DNA of 64,000 nucleotides from Eutypella sp. D-1 (GCA_023313575.1 JAJTTP010000028.1:248001-312000); one strand, 5' to 3'. Positions 35,112-47,493 are shown, counted from the first letter of the stretch. The notes: generated from the letters alone by a model not told the origin. Made by a program: numbers and translations.

Positions 35112-36519
35112 GTTGACTGCTATTAGACGCTGCCTGTGTATACTGTATTTATTAGTCAAGGTTATGCCTTTAAAAATAATCGGCACTGGTATACTGTATT
35201 ACCTGATGAAAAGAGCCTGGGTGGCCTTCTGGTTGTTCGAGGTTTTTAGGGATGATAGGGAATTAATCTGACAGGTCTCTGTGAGGAGAACAGTTGTAGC
35301 CTTAATATATTATGCAAGGGAATGGCATAGGTATCAGATCGACATGGGTATTCAGCTACACGAAGAGTTTAGAAATTCTTGGCAATGCTGGCAGAAGATC
35401 GTGTGCATGGATCTGCTTCTTTATTGGCTGGTGACTACGAGCCAACGCTCGTGGTGTGTGGTGGTCGTGCTTCCTCCAACGTCGTAATATTGACTGGAGA
35501 GCAGGAGAGATAAAGCAATTTAAAGAACCTGGGTGTCCTGTTAGGGATCTTGGGCACAGAGTGAAAGATAGTAGCCGGGGAGTCACAGTGAAGGCGCTAT
35601 AGTATAGGTAGAGGTCGAATAGTTATTGAACTCTGGCCCTTTACTAGAACCGCAGGGGGCGAAGCCCCCTACTTATAGATAATTCTATTCTATCGTAGCC
35701 TGCAGAACAGGGGGGGAGGGCGCTGGTAGCGCCTCTGCCCCTTTATCACGTAACATGTCCCCTGCCTAGTAGTTAGCCGTCACAAATAAGCCAGGAGCCC
35801 CGCCAACTATCACAATGGGGCCAGATCCTAGTATCGGTGCTGCTTTCTATCAGATTACAACTATAAATTGTTTAAATATATGTAATAGCTCCTTGACATT
35901 GTCAGTTACCCGCTTAGAACTAAGACCCGGTAGCACCTGGTACCCAGAGAACCCCCATCTAGGAAAGGAGGTTGTATGTATTCGGGTGCTTCGAGCATCA
36001 GCGACTGACCATCGATTTCAAGTCAATGGGGCCCCTAGATGTAAACCGAAACATTCATAATGGGAATACCATGGCACCTCCGGCTCCAAACCGACCCAAT
36101 ACTACCATCACTATAAACACGAGCTAGCTTTGGATGATAAAAGTGTTGCTAATCGGTAACTTATCGGTTACCATGCTGATAGCCTGATCAGAAAGATTGA
36201 GAGGAAGCGAACTCTTACTCTAAGCTTTTAGGTCAGTGCGAATAACAACCATCCGCAGCCAAAGCTTGGAGGAATAGGATATCACGGTCAGTTAAGCCTC
36301 ACACTATAGGGGCTATTTTATAAGGGGTGAAATCGGATATAGACGATCACGTGAGCCGTATCTCCGGAGATCGGCAGGGTATGTATAGGTTATGGCCCAT
36401 GGGCACCCCCGTTCTATATCTAGAAGATCGTTTTCTCTCTTTATGCCAATCTACGATTTTACCCACATACTATCTTCGATCTTTAGACGTGACATAGATA
36501 GGACTACGAGAGAATAATG
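35112..36519. other. Intergenic with GC-rich hairpins
   Basis: A 7-bp perfect stem with a GAA loop (AGGGGGC/GCCCCCT, 35654-35670) and a second palindrome (GGCGCTGGTAGCGCC, around 35720-35740) lie close together, possibly marking the edge of an old mobile element. No gene is supported in the remainder. Confidence 0.35.
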
Positions 36520-37191
36520 ACTTAATGATCAATTTTTCGGAGCTTCAGCGCGTGCGTCTCCGAAAGCTCCGATATACATTAATGAAACATAAAAGACCGG
36601 GAGGGAAATCAATGCGGGGAAAGTGATCTTGCGCCGTACAGCGGGCACCATTCCGCTATTCACCAACCTATTACGTTCGGTTACTATTGATGTCATACGT
36701 GATAAGTAATAACTGTAAAAGCTGACCACGATTGCGACTACATGATTAGCTGCAGCCAACTTCCCATGGGCCTATTGCTTCACACCGGGCAACGAAAGGC
36801 TGACTCGTACGTGATTCACTTATTTTGCAGCTTGCTTACGTAGTAGTAACTTCAGCAATCCAATCGAAGTTCGTGATCCTTAGTAAAATGATAGTTAACC
36901 TACCGGCAGCACCCGCAGTAGAAATGTGACGATGCCTCCGATTGAGGGGTTTAAGGAGCGAATAGCGATTGCAGCGGCGGCCGGTCTCTTCCAAATTGGT
37001 CTTATGTGGCTGATGGTACTGCATAATGCATTATATACGACTTTGAGTGTAACCACGGCATTTGTAGCGGCATTCGGTCTTATCATGGCGTGGTTCTTGG
37101 AGAAGCTGAAGGAGGTCATGTCCGGGACGGCGGCGTAACCGCCGTTCTTGTCGTCTTTGTGGGCCTGGGTAACTAGGTTAAAGTGGGTGGG
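36520..37191 (+). pseudogene. Remains of a fungal two-span membrane protein gene (DUF6594-like)
   Basis: Two separate pieces on the plus strand fit one protein. The first, about 36527-36690, reads NFSELQRVRLRKLR near its start and ends at a stop. The second, about 36926-37191, encodes two hydrophobic spans (GLFQIGLMWLMVLHNALY and SVTTAFVAAFGLIMAWF) and then LKEVMSGTAA. After a one-base deletion at about 37136 the expected end (AVLVVFVGLGN, stop at 37189-37191) continues in another frame. The middle of the gene is missing or unrecognisable. I recognise the pattern from a common family of fungal proteins of unknown function with C-terminal membrane helices. The family name is uncertain. Confidence 0.45.
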
Positions 37192-37823
37192 AACATAGGA
37201 CGCGCAGATACTGACTAGATTGCTACCACACTATTGAAAACTTTCTAACATATTCTATCTAATTATCATGCATGCGACGCAAGGGAACACGAGAGAAGAG
37301 TGTCGTAGGTTCAAATTTCATTGTTTTATATTTGACCTAACCTTAGTATGCTTCGTTTAATAAACGACTCACGACTGCGTAGGACTTGGTCAAAAGGTTC
37401 CCGTCGCCTCGTAGGACTTTAGGGGTGGTGTGGTGGTGTTCGGAGGGTCGTTGTAAGAAGTCGCAACCCCTGGAAACTTGGCGCTCGCTCAGCCTGCTCT
37501 CAGAGCGCCTCATATCACCCGATTGGATCATTGAGCGAGGTAATAGCTGCTGTCAGCATACCATTGATACATGGGCGGCCAAAACAGGGATGGAAAGAGA
37601 AGCTAAGACATGAAATATTGATATATGCAGTAAGCAATAAAATTGAAGACCAAGTAAAAGCCGCCAAGGGCAGTAGTGTGCCTGATTAAATACCTTAATA
37701 TACTCTGCGCCTTAGGCATCATTGTTAGAAAACGGCTACTTCTTTAACAAGAGAGCATCGAATGCATAATGAAATCGAGTCATATATCGGCTCTGCATCG
37801 TTCTGACATCGGTTTACAACACC
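37192..37823. other. Upstream flank of the HET gene
   Basis: It contains the second copy of a dispersed repeat (37627-37745) and otherwise nothing recognisable. The HET promoter should lie here. Confidence 0.4.
37627..37745 (+). repeat. Dispersed repeat, copy 2
   Basis: GCAGTAAGCAATAAAATTG and flanking sequence match 34346-34460. It lies about 80-200 bp upstream of the HET start codon. Confidence 0.5.
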
Positions 37824-38548
37824 ATGACCTACCGACTATGTAATGGAAACGAAGTTGATGATACGGACCCGTGGTGTCCAGTATGCTTGGATTTAAGCTA
37901 CCCAAATTTTGAGTCAGTCCGACTTCGCAAAACGGCAGACTTCAGGAGATCCGATCCGCGCCAAATAGTGAAAGGTGCGTTGCTTGGATCTTCGGTCATG
38001 TGGCGGTCTATCCCAGACTTTAAGCATCGTGCAGAGGAGTATAATTGCGAATACTGTGACGCTCTGCTTCAGATCATCGATGTCTTCTGGAAGGGGCCGA
38101 ATCTACGTGCCACCGAGAACCGTGGTAAACGCGCCTTCAAATTGACTACCCGTGAAGATGCCAGCGTCGAGATCTCGGAATCCTTTTGTTCTGTTCACTC
38201 TCGGCCTCTAGGCTTGGAACTATACACTCCCTCAGGTACGAACTATTTTAGATGTTGTAATAATGAGAGTGGTGTGATACAGCAATACTGACAAACTTAG
38301 GCTATGCACCAGTCTGGGGACGCTTGCCACCACCACCAAGAAACAGCCCGTCCGGAAACTCTAAGCGCGCATACAGGTTTCTGCAGACCCAACTAGACAC
38401 ATGCATTCGGGAGCACGAGGAATGCGGAAGAGAAAATTCCCTTCTTCCTACACGAGCCTTAGATCTTGGAAATATGGACCCAGATACATTCCAGCCTATT
38501 AAGCTCGTGGAGCCGCGTCCTGGAACAGCTGGAAAGTACATTGCCTTA

Positions 38549-38750
38549 TGTTAGTTATTAATGGTCACTGGTATGGACCCACATACCAGTAAAAAGTACC
38601 TATATACCTATCTCCCGTTTATATAAGGATATAAGCTTCGCTTATATCCTTTTTAAATAAAAAGATAAATTTTAAACTAAAATATAATATTAATTTTACC
38701 CCTTTTTATTTTGTTATTATCTTTTTCTTTTACGTACGTATTTATTAATA
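38549..38750 (+). repeat. 5' LTR of the copia element
   Basis: 202 bp, beginning TGTTAGTTATTAATGG. Compared with the 3' LTR, the first 45-75 bp are unmutated and the remainder carries C-to-T and G-to-A changes. The terminal CTACCAACA has become TTATTAATA. Confidence 0.9.
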
Positions 38751-41700
38751 TTAATTAATATTATTAAATAAATATAATAATATAAATTAATAAGGTTAAA
38801 AAGGTTATTATTATAATAACTTAAAAATCCTTTCGCGTTAATACTATTAAAAAATCTTCACTATTACCTTCCCCCGTCCGTTTTTATAACGGATAATAAT
38901 AAACCTTTTTTTATTTATATTACCATATAATACTCCCCTTTTATATTTATTAACATTATTAATATTATTATTATTATAAAAACCACTTTTATTACTTAAT
39001 ATATTAAACGATTAATAATAGGCCAAATTTTTAAAAGCCGTTAAAAAATAACTTTATATTAAAACCTTTTAATAAATATTAACGTAAAAAAAAATAAAAA
39101 AAGCTAAAAACACGTTATTATAACTTTTTAATTATTTATAAAAACGTATTGCTTTATTCGTTTTATTTTTTAACCTTATAGTTATAACTTGGATAAAATT
39201 TAACCCAGTATAAATTATTAATTTTTAAAAAGTAATATAGGTGTTATTAATTATCGATAATTTTAAAAAAACTAATAACAGGTTAAAAATTAGCCGGATA
39301 ATTAAAAATATTTTCGAATAATATTAAAACCATTTTTAAAGATTTATAAAAATAAATTTTAAAGCTATATTAAAAACGTTTCGGTTTATATTAAAAACCG
39401 TATTAATATAAAAAAGCGTATACGTTAAAAAATATAATGCTAACTTCGTAATAATATTGGCTAATTTTATTATATAATTTAAATTTTTAATATAAAATTT
39501 TAAAAAATTCGAATTAATAAAAAGTTAATAATTTAATATTTTAATATAAAAAGTTTCGATTTATAATACGGAATAAGGATTAGTTTATTTATAAACCTAT
39601 AAATTATCTATTTATTCCAATTTACGGCTTAAAATATTTATAAAACCGCCCGGTAAATCTTAATAATAACTAAAAACTTTAACGGCATAAATTATATTAT
39701 AAAAAATAATAACTTCCGTTAGCCCGTTTTTTATAACTATACGTTAATTTCTTTTTTTAATTTAAATTAACCACTTTTTTTTTTCCTTTATTTTAATAAA
39801 TAACCCCGTTAAACTTTAGCCCGGTTTTAAAACGTTTAAATCCCTGTAAAATATTAAATATTTTTTCGGTACTTAATAACCTTTTTCTTTTTAAACGGAC
39901 CTAACTTTAACCTATTCCGTTTACGTAATAACCCCTTTTTATACAGTTTATATAAACCCCCCCCCGCGCAATTTATATAACCTTTTCCTTTATAGCTTAT
40001 ATAACCCCTTTTTTCCGGGAATGCTAATTTAAAATACCCGTATTAATATTTATACCCTTTAAAATACTTTTAGCTTAAATACTTTTAACCTGGATACCCT
40101 TAACCTAAATACTTTTATAACTATTTAACCTATTTACTTTACCCGGGTTATCTCCTTTAGTTAATAGGAAATAATTAATGGCCTTTTAAACAGCCATATT
40201 TAATAATAAAAAAGGATAACCGGACCATTCCTTTTTTAAAAATTTAAACTAATTTATATATTATAAAACTTAAACAGTTTTTATATTAGCTTTCGGCGTT
40301 ACCCCTTTTTTAAATAATTATCTTAAATAAAGGACCGGGGCTTGTAAAAACTTTAAAAAATTACGATTTCTTTTTTTAAACAGTATTTAAATTTATCTTA
40401 AAACTTAATTTATTATTAAAACGAATATTTATACCTGTTAATAATTAATAGGAATAAATTTATTATATTATCCCGCCGATTAATATTTTAAATAAATTAT
40501 ACTTATCGATTATTATAAAATAATTTAAAAAAGTTTAAAATAAAAAAATAATTATACGGGAAAAGTTTATAATATTTTAAAAAGTAAATTCCGCTTTTTC
40601 CTTAATATATATTACATTAACGGTATCCGGTAAACATAATTTTATATTATATTTTTTTTATAACGTCCTTTATTATTTAATATTTATTGATATATATTTC
40701 GTTATAAAATATTACTTTAATACCGAATAAAATAAAATTTAATATTATTATAACTGGATTTTTATAACTTTTTTTAATATTAAAGTTAAAAACGTAAATA
40801 AAAATAACTTAAAAATATTTTAAATTATGCTTAATAAACTTTTTTTATATTAAAAAATATTAAAGCCCGATTTTTAAAAAAAGAAAATAATTAATCGCCG
40901 TTATATACCGAACCTGCCGTATAATCCTTTAATTATAGTATGCCTTTTTCGAACCTGTTACTTATTTTAAAAACTTAATAAATAAATTTTACGCTTTTAT
41001 CGGCATTTATAAAGTTATAAAAAAAGCTAATTAATATATAACTAATAAAGATAATAATAATAATAATAACAATAACGAAAATAATGCTTTTTATATTAAC
41101 CGTAAATATTATCGAAATAATAAAAATAAAAAATACCACCAGAAATAAAGGACCGATAAGTAATAAAACCGTAAATATTAAATATATAAAAAAAAAAAGG
41201 TATTAGTTTATTAAGCATTTAAAACAGGAACGTAAAAAAGTAAAGGTTTAATAAAAAGTTAAAAAAATATTTTATTATATCAGTTACGCCGCTTTTTTTA
41301 TTAAATATAAAAAAAATAAACCTGTTTTAAAACCCGAGGAAAAAAATATCGCGGAATATTTTAACCGTTCGGATAACGGCTAATATTTTACGGCCGTTTA
41401 TTTATTTAATTAAGCCTTTTAGCATCGAATCGACCTTTTTCCATTAATTATAAAAAATAACGCTCCCGATATTATATTCGTTTTAAATAAATATATTAAA
41501 AACGTGTTTTAAAGAATTATATTAAATATAAATATTATTAAAATATTTATTATAAAAAAGGAATAATATCTTATTTTAATAAAAGAATACCTTAATTAAA
41601 AATTAAAAATAAATAAAAATCGTATAAAAGAAATTAATATCCGTTTCGGAAATGGACCCCGTATTAAATTATTTAGCATAATCTTTATTAATACCTTTTT

Positions 41701-44583
41701 CGGATAAATTAACTTTTACGTAATAAAAATAAACACCTTATTTTTAATATTAATTAAAAATATAAATTAATTCGGTATATACCTTAATAATATTATTAAC
41801 TAATTAGTTAATAAAAACGGTATAACAGTTAACGTTATTCGGAAATAAGGATACTTATAATTTAAATTTAACAATATTATTTATTTTACGGAAGCAAAAT
41901 TACGTAAAATTTATATACGTTTCGGACACTTATTTATTAATAAATTATATAACCTTTTAAATAAAACAGGATACGATATCGAAATCGATATTTTTAAAAA
42001 AATTAATAAATTCTGCTATTATTATTAAATTAAAGGAAAAGCATTTTAAAGGTTTAAATTTAACTTAAAAAATTTAAAAATAAATTTTAATTTTAAAATA
42101 ATCGTTAATGTAATATACTTAAATAAAAAACTTATTTTTTATATTATCGACGTAATTATAAGATTTTAAGTAACACGTTTTATAAAAAATATATTAACTA
42201 AAGAAATATAGGATATATTTAAAAAATGCTAAATCGATACGTATTTAAAACCCCCGGATATTATTATTTATAACGTAAAAACGAATTTCGATAATATTAA
42301 ATTCCGTAATAAAGCACGTTTTATTAAAATTACCTATTATTAGGTACCGGTAAAAGTATATTAATTTATTAATAAAATAAAAAGATATTATGGCTTTATT
42401 TATAAAATTTATAAAATTATTACGGAAAAACTTAAAAATATTAAACTAAATTTATTACGTTTATAAATAATAATAAAAGCGGTTAATAACATAATTAACT
42501 TTAACGGCTTTATTTTTACTTTATTAATTTTTAAAGCTTATTTTCGAATTAATATAAATTTACTTTCTACCTTTATATAAACTTAAAAAGTTTAAATAAT
42601 ATAAAAGGCCATAATAAAGGTTAAAAAAATTAAAATATAAAAATCGGTCTAAAATGCGTTAAATATTAAAAATGGCCCGAATATATAAAAGACATTCTTA
42701 GGATCACTCCTTTTAAATAGCAAAATATTTATATATAAAAAAAAAAAGGATAAAAAGGTTTATTTAAAGTTATTACGGTAATTAATAAAAACGTAATAAT
42801 GGATTTAAAAATAATAAAAGGTATAATAACCTTCCGAAGCTTATACGTTAAACCTTATACCCAGTTAAAAAAAGTCCTTACTTAAAAAAAACTAATAATT
42901 ATCCCCGGCGAAAAAGTTAAGATAATATTAACAAATTTTTAATACGTTAATATTAAAAAAAAGAATAATAAAGTATTAACTTTTAAATTAAAGGTAAATA
43001 AAAAGATTATAACGTTTAAAAAATTATTCGAAACTTCCGACTTTAAAAAACTAAACGCTTTATTCGAAAAAGGCATTTTACGATTTAAAATATATAACGT
43101 TATTATATACTAAGGCGTAATAGTTTTTAAATTAAAAATAGTTTACGAAATAAAAAGTAAAAACATTTTATTATTATATAAAAAGTTATAACTAATTATT
43201 TAAAGTTACGGAAACCCCGATAAAACTTTTATTATAATTTACGTACTTATTATTTAATAAGTTAATTAACGCCTTATTTTAATAATAGCTTTTATTTTAC
43301 GGCTTAAAGGAATAAAGATTATAATACGAAATATTATTATAGCTTATACCTAATTTAAAACATTAATATAACGGATTATTTTTATGTAACTATTTATTAA
43401 ATTAAAAAATAAATACCTTAAAAAGACGTTATTACGTATTATTAAATTATTATACGGATTTATAAAATTAGGCATTTATTGGTTTAAAATTTATTTATAA
43501 CATTATTAATAAAAATTACATATAAAACCATTAGCTTTTAACTTTTACTTATTAATATCGGATTTAAAACTATTTAAAATTATGGGATTTTAAATAAATA
43601 ATATATTTAATATCGGTATTACGGATTTTTTAACCTTAAAAAATAAAGTATTTATTAAAGTAAAAATTAAGGCATATTTATAAAAAATATTAAAAAACGG
43701 ATCGACCGAAAACTTTAACGGTTTACGAATTATTATACGTAAATATAAAGTAATTATTATATAAAAAAAATAAACCGAGAAATTAGAATTTTTAAACATA
43801 AAAACACCTTTTTTAAAATTAATAAAAAAGTACGTCGAATAATAAATACGTAAAGTTTATATCGTTTCCATTTATTAATTAAAAACTGCTTTCGACTATT
43901 TTATAATAGCATAATATATTAAGCCCGGCTTTAAAAAAATTAAAATATTAAACGTTAAAATTAAATAACAAATAAATAATAAAGACCGTAAATTTAATTA
44001 TATCGAATTAAATCCTACGAAGTTAAAACTATACGTATTCGTTAATAAGTTATTTGTTAATAATAAAAACATAAGTTCGTAAATCGGATATTTTATCGTT
44101 TTAAATAATAAAAAGTTAAAAAACCATAATAATAAGTTAAATATTAAAAATAATATTATTTATTAATTATTTATTAAATATAAACATATTACCCGTAACG
44201 TTTTAATTAATAAAATATACGGTATGGTTTAAGGTTTTAACATAGGATATATTTTATACTATACATTTAATACTATCTTAATATATTTATCGCTTACCCG
44301 GGCCTTATTAGTTTTATATATTAATTCCTTTTCCTTATATTAATGCTTAATATAAATAAATAGCATTAATAAAAAAAGATTAATAATCGATTTAATAACA
44401 TTACGACAGTTTTATAAAAACATTTATCGAAAATAACCAGATTATTTTAAAACTAAAGGGTTAAATAAAACGGAAGTAATAATATTAACGTTTATTATTT
44501 AACTATTTATTTATTTATTCGTTTATTTTCATTTTTTTTATAACACTTTATAATTAATTAATTATAAAAAAAAATAAAATAAA
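38751..44583 (+). other. Internal region of the copia element, no intact gene
   Basis: Short open frames here, for example 43590-43799 on the minus strand, are by-products of AT-rich composition. The primer-binding site next to the 5' LTR (38751 on) is mutated beyond recognition. A purine-rich run before the 3' LTR (about 44553-44583) marks the polypurine tract. Confidence 0.75.
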
Positions 44584-44785
44584 TGTTAATTATTAATAGT
44601 TATTAGTATGGACCTATATACCAATAAAAAGTACCTATGTACCTATCTCCCGTTTATATAAGGATACGGGCTTCGCCCGTATCCCTCCCAGATAGAAAGA
44701 TAGACCTTAGACCAGAATACAACACCAGTCTCACCCCCTTTCATTCTGTTATTATCTCTTTCCTTTACGTACGTACCTACCAACA
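44584..44785 (+). repeat. 3' LTR of the copia element
   Basis: 202 bp, TG...CA. The inner (left) part is mutated but the outer two thirds look unmutated. It has a perfect 10-bp stem GGATACGGGC / GCCCGTATCC with a TTC loop at 44662-44684. The HET gene resumes after CCTTA at 44791. Confidence 0.9.
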
Positions 44786-46509
44786 CCTTAAGCTACTGTT
44801 GGGGCGGCAGCAACGGGTTTAGAGCTACAAAATTGAATATCTCTAAGATTCTTCAGGGACTGGACGAGGAGGAGCTGCCGGCCACGATTCGAGATGCCAT
44901 CGAGTTAGCTAGGTATCTCGGGGTACGGTACCTCTGGGTCGATGCACTCTGTATCATCCAGGATGACAGGCAGGACTGGATTCACGAGTCAGGTAAGATG
45001 GCGGCTGTCTACGGGCAGGCATTTCTTACCATCGCGGCGACCTCTGTGGCATCTTCACGGATCTCATTCCTGCACTTGAGCCGGGAAAACGAAGAGTACT
45101 TATTTCGGTTACGAAACAAAAGTCTCTACGAACGCCAAAAGAGTAACGACGATGAAACAATACCGTCTGGCGTGCTAGGCGTGCGGCGAACCTTACGTTC
45201 GGGATTTCACCAGGATCCTTACAAGCCCACCGTGGATCCCGGCATGTGTCGCGCTTGGACGCTGCAGGAGTATTTGCTGTCGCCGCGTGTCATATACTTC
45301 TCGACAGACGAGGTACAATGGACGTGCCGAACGATCCGGGCATGTGAGTGTAATAACCCTGAAGACCTCGACACGCCACGCCTGGAGACGCTGCAGCGAG
45401 AAATTACACGAGTGCAGGGAAAGGAAAAGCAGACAAGACCATCGGAAAGCTATAGCAACAATGATGCCATACGCCTGGTCATGCTGCAATGCTATAGTTT
45501 CTGGAATGACATTGTCAAGCGATACTCCGGCCGTCAGCTCAGCTGTGCTCGGGATAAATTGCCGGCATTATCGGGCGTCGCGCGCGAGTATGCCCGGATT
45601 CTAGACGACGGAAGGCACTCGGATATGGCACCCACGCGGCCATCACGCTACCTCGCCGGGCTGTGGGAGAATGACATTCATAGAGGACTGTGCTGGTACA
45701 GCCCTGGGTACAACCACACGCGTATTGACACTAGTTTTTTGTCTGTGGAGTATTGTGCGCCGAGCTGGTCATGGGCTTCACTCGAGAACAAAGTTATCAC
45801 CCACAATGAACCCGATGGGTACGTCCCGCATGCCGAAATCCTTGAAGCCGCGTGTGCTTTAGCAAACCCAGACGACCCGTTCGGGCAGGTCTTGAACGAG
45901 GGCACGTACCTCAAGGTCCGTGGTGAAGTGGTAGAGACAAAGATGACATTGACACAAGGATCATTGGAGTGGATGGTAGTTTGCGAAACCCCATATGGTT
46001 CTATTTGGATGGATTGTGGCGTTGAAAGCGTTTTTCTCAATGACACCGTTTTCGAACAGCTCGGCGCCACCGATGCAGCACTAACTAGTACTGATGAAAG
46101 TCAGGCGCTAGACCCAAGCCCAGCTAGAACAGTCAGAAGGCGACATGGACGAAGCGCCACTAGCACGGATGATGACCTAGGTCGTGTGGGCTCGCCCGGG
46201 GAGTCGGATACCTTGCCAGATGCCCGGTCGGGGCGGGAAGAAAGACGACAAGAGTGGAAGGGTAAACAGAGATGGGGAAAGGATATCCTAGGCAAGCAGT
46301 TTACCGTCTGGCTACTGTATTTGATGGAAGGCCCCATCGACGATGGCATAATATCGCGTTACGTATTAGCTTTGGGTCGGCCTGCGGGAGAGCAATCGGA
46401 GGTGTATGAACGTATTGGATTACTGTCAATCAAGGACACTGATTCTGATGACTATATCCCGTGGCCAGTAGAAGAGGAAGGCTTGATAAGGACTATTACA
46501 ATAGTATAA

Positions 46510-46923
46510 AGGAAACTACTTATCTGGAGAAACGAAGAGAATGGTGATGTTTTGTAATTTCAGATTCCATACCTCTGTCTCACAACCTCGCGGTCACTTA
46601 TCTTAAAGAACACCCCACGGCTGCATCCGGACGCGACCGCGGCGAGTTAGGGCTGTTTGGTGTGCCTTTTTGCCATTGCTCAGCACGAGGACTGTTTCCA
46701 ACGCGACCGTAGCAGATAGCCGACGTCCACCACGCCGTCGAGAGCTTTCGAGTTAACGACAGAGCTGGTTTAAGCAAATGTCGGCCCTCAGTTGCTTGAC
46801 GTATCTGGAGTAGGCGGCTGTACGGGGCCTTCATCTGGGGCTGGAGAAGCTGTCTGGCCGCGTGAGAAGGAGCTCGATGGTCCGCTTTGCACTGCAACTT
46901 CGGCTGTTTTGAGGAAATGTGTA
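46510..46923. other. 3' flank of the HET gene
   Basis: Nothing recognised. A minus-strand frame (46598-46990) overlaps the MITE and is not supported. Confidence 0.4.
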
Positions 46924-46931
46924 AGCCCGTG

Positions 46932-47134
46932 TATGGCTTGAGGTGGGTGGTTATTTTGGCCAAATTACCCACCCATAAATTCAAGCCCATGGTTACCTAT
47001 GGGTATAAAAATTTCGAAATCGAAAATTTTGAAGTATTAAAAATTGCAAATAATTCGACAAAAGGAATAAAAAAATTTCGTGGGTGCTCGTGGGTAAAAA
47101 AAAATCCGTGGGTGGGTGGGTAATTCAAGGCATA
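46932..47134. mobile_element. CCCATGGG-rich MITE-like element, copy D, with a perfect 8-bp target duplication
   Basis: A 203-bp element with inverted ends TATGGCTTGAGGTGGGTGG and, read back from the right, TATGCCTTGAATTACCCAC. It is flanked by AGCCCGTG on both sides (46924-46931 and 47135-47142). Eight-bp duplications and short inverted ends fit non-autonomous hAT-type elements. The interior has CCCATGG, GGGTA words and an AT-rich centre. No coding capacity. This is the best preserved copy in the window. Confidence 0.85.
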
Positions 47135-47142
47135 AGCCCGTG

Positions 47143-47493
47143 CACCAAAATCCCTTCCCTGGAATTACTAAGCTTCTGACAAAGTCTACTTAGCCATAAG
47201 GATAGTCGACCGCGACCGGCGCTGCGCATTGTAAGATCTATGTCGTAGCTAATGGGTACACCTAGGCTTTGAGATGCATACTTAATGAGCACTCATAAAA
47301 TTCGTATTGGAAACAGAAAAAGACTGATAGATGCTCACCAAATGCTCGTTTTTTGGTAGGTTCTTTTTTACATTTGCGCACGGACTGGTAAAATGGGTAA
47401 TCTACCCGATACGTACTAACTAGGTACGTATGTAAGGAACTGGGAGTACATATCAGATTCCAAGCAGGCAAGCCAGGGGTACAGTACCACTAG
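47143..47493. other. Intergenic between two MITEs
   Basis: No gene or repeat was recognised. Confidence 0.4.

Larger units (their letters stand above)
38549..44785 (+). mobile_element. Complete Ty1/copia-type LTR retrotransposon, RIP-inactivated
   Basis: 6237 bp bounded by 202-bp LTRs with TG...CA ends and flanked by a perfect 5-bp target duplication CCTTA (38544-38548 and 44786-44790). The interior is extremely AT-rich, and no long open frame remains. Mutated but readable traces occur in the copia order: gag-like region (about 39000-41300), protease region (about 41430-41720), zinc-binding start of integrase (about 41900-42060), integrase core (about 42060-42560), reverse transcriptase (about 42900-43700), and RNase H with the end typical of fungal copia elements (about 44000-44480). 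Integrase before reverse transcriptase distinguishes copia from gypsy. Every frame has many stops, so the element is dead. It sits inside the HET gene. Confidence 0.85.
37824..46509 (+). pseudogene. HET-domain (heterokaryon incompatibility) gene split by a copia retrotransposon
   Basis: Exon 1 is 37824-38235. A 65-bp GT-AG intron follows. Exon 2 runs from 38301 to 38548, where the retroelement starts, and resumes at 44791 after the 5-bp target duplication, to TAA at 46509. The reading phase is the same on both sides, so without the insertion the gene would code for about 792 residues with no other lesion seen. The insertion falls inside the first conserved HET block, between the Leu of YIAL and the following SYCWGG. 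Other HET motifs lie on the right side: ARYLGVRYLWVDALCIIQD, then AAVYGQAFLTIAAT, and CRAWTLQEYLLSPRVIYF. HET proteins trigger a cell-death reaction when genetically different hyphae fuse. As it stands, translation stops in the LTR just after the junction, so the allele is almost certainly null. The left half has Cys pairs (WCPVC, CEYC) often found before HET domains. Confidence 0.9.

Noticed and set aside
43590..43799. Minus-strand open frame of 69 codons in the AT-rich element
   Set aside because: It is a by-product of RIP composition opposite the mutated reverse transcriptase region. It lacks any motif and consists of Ile, Phe, Tyr, Asn and Lys codons.
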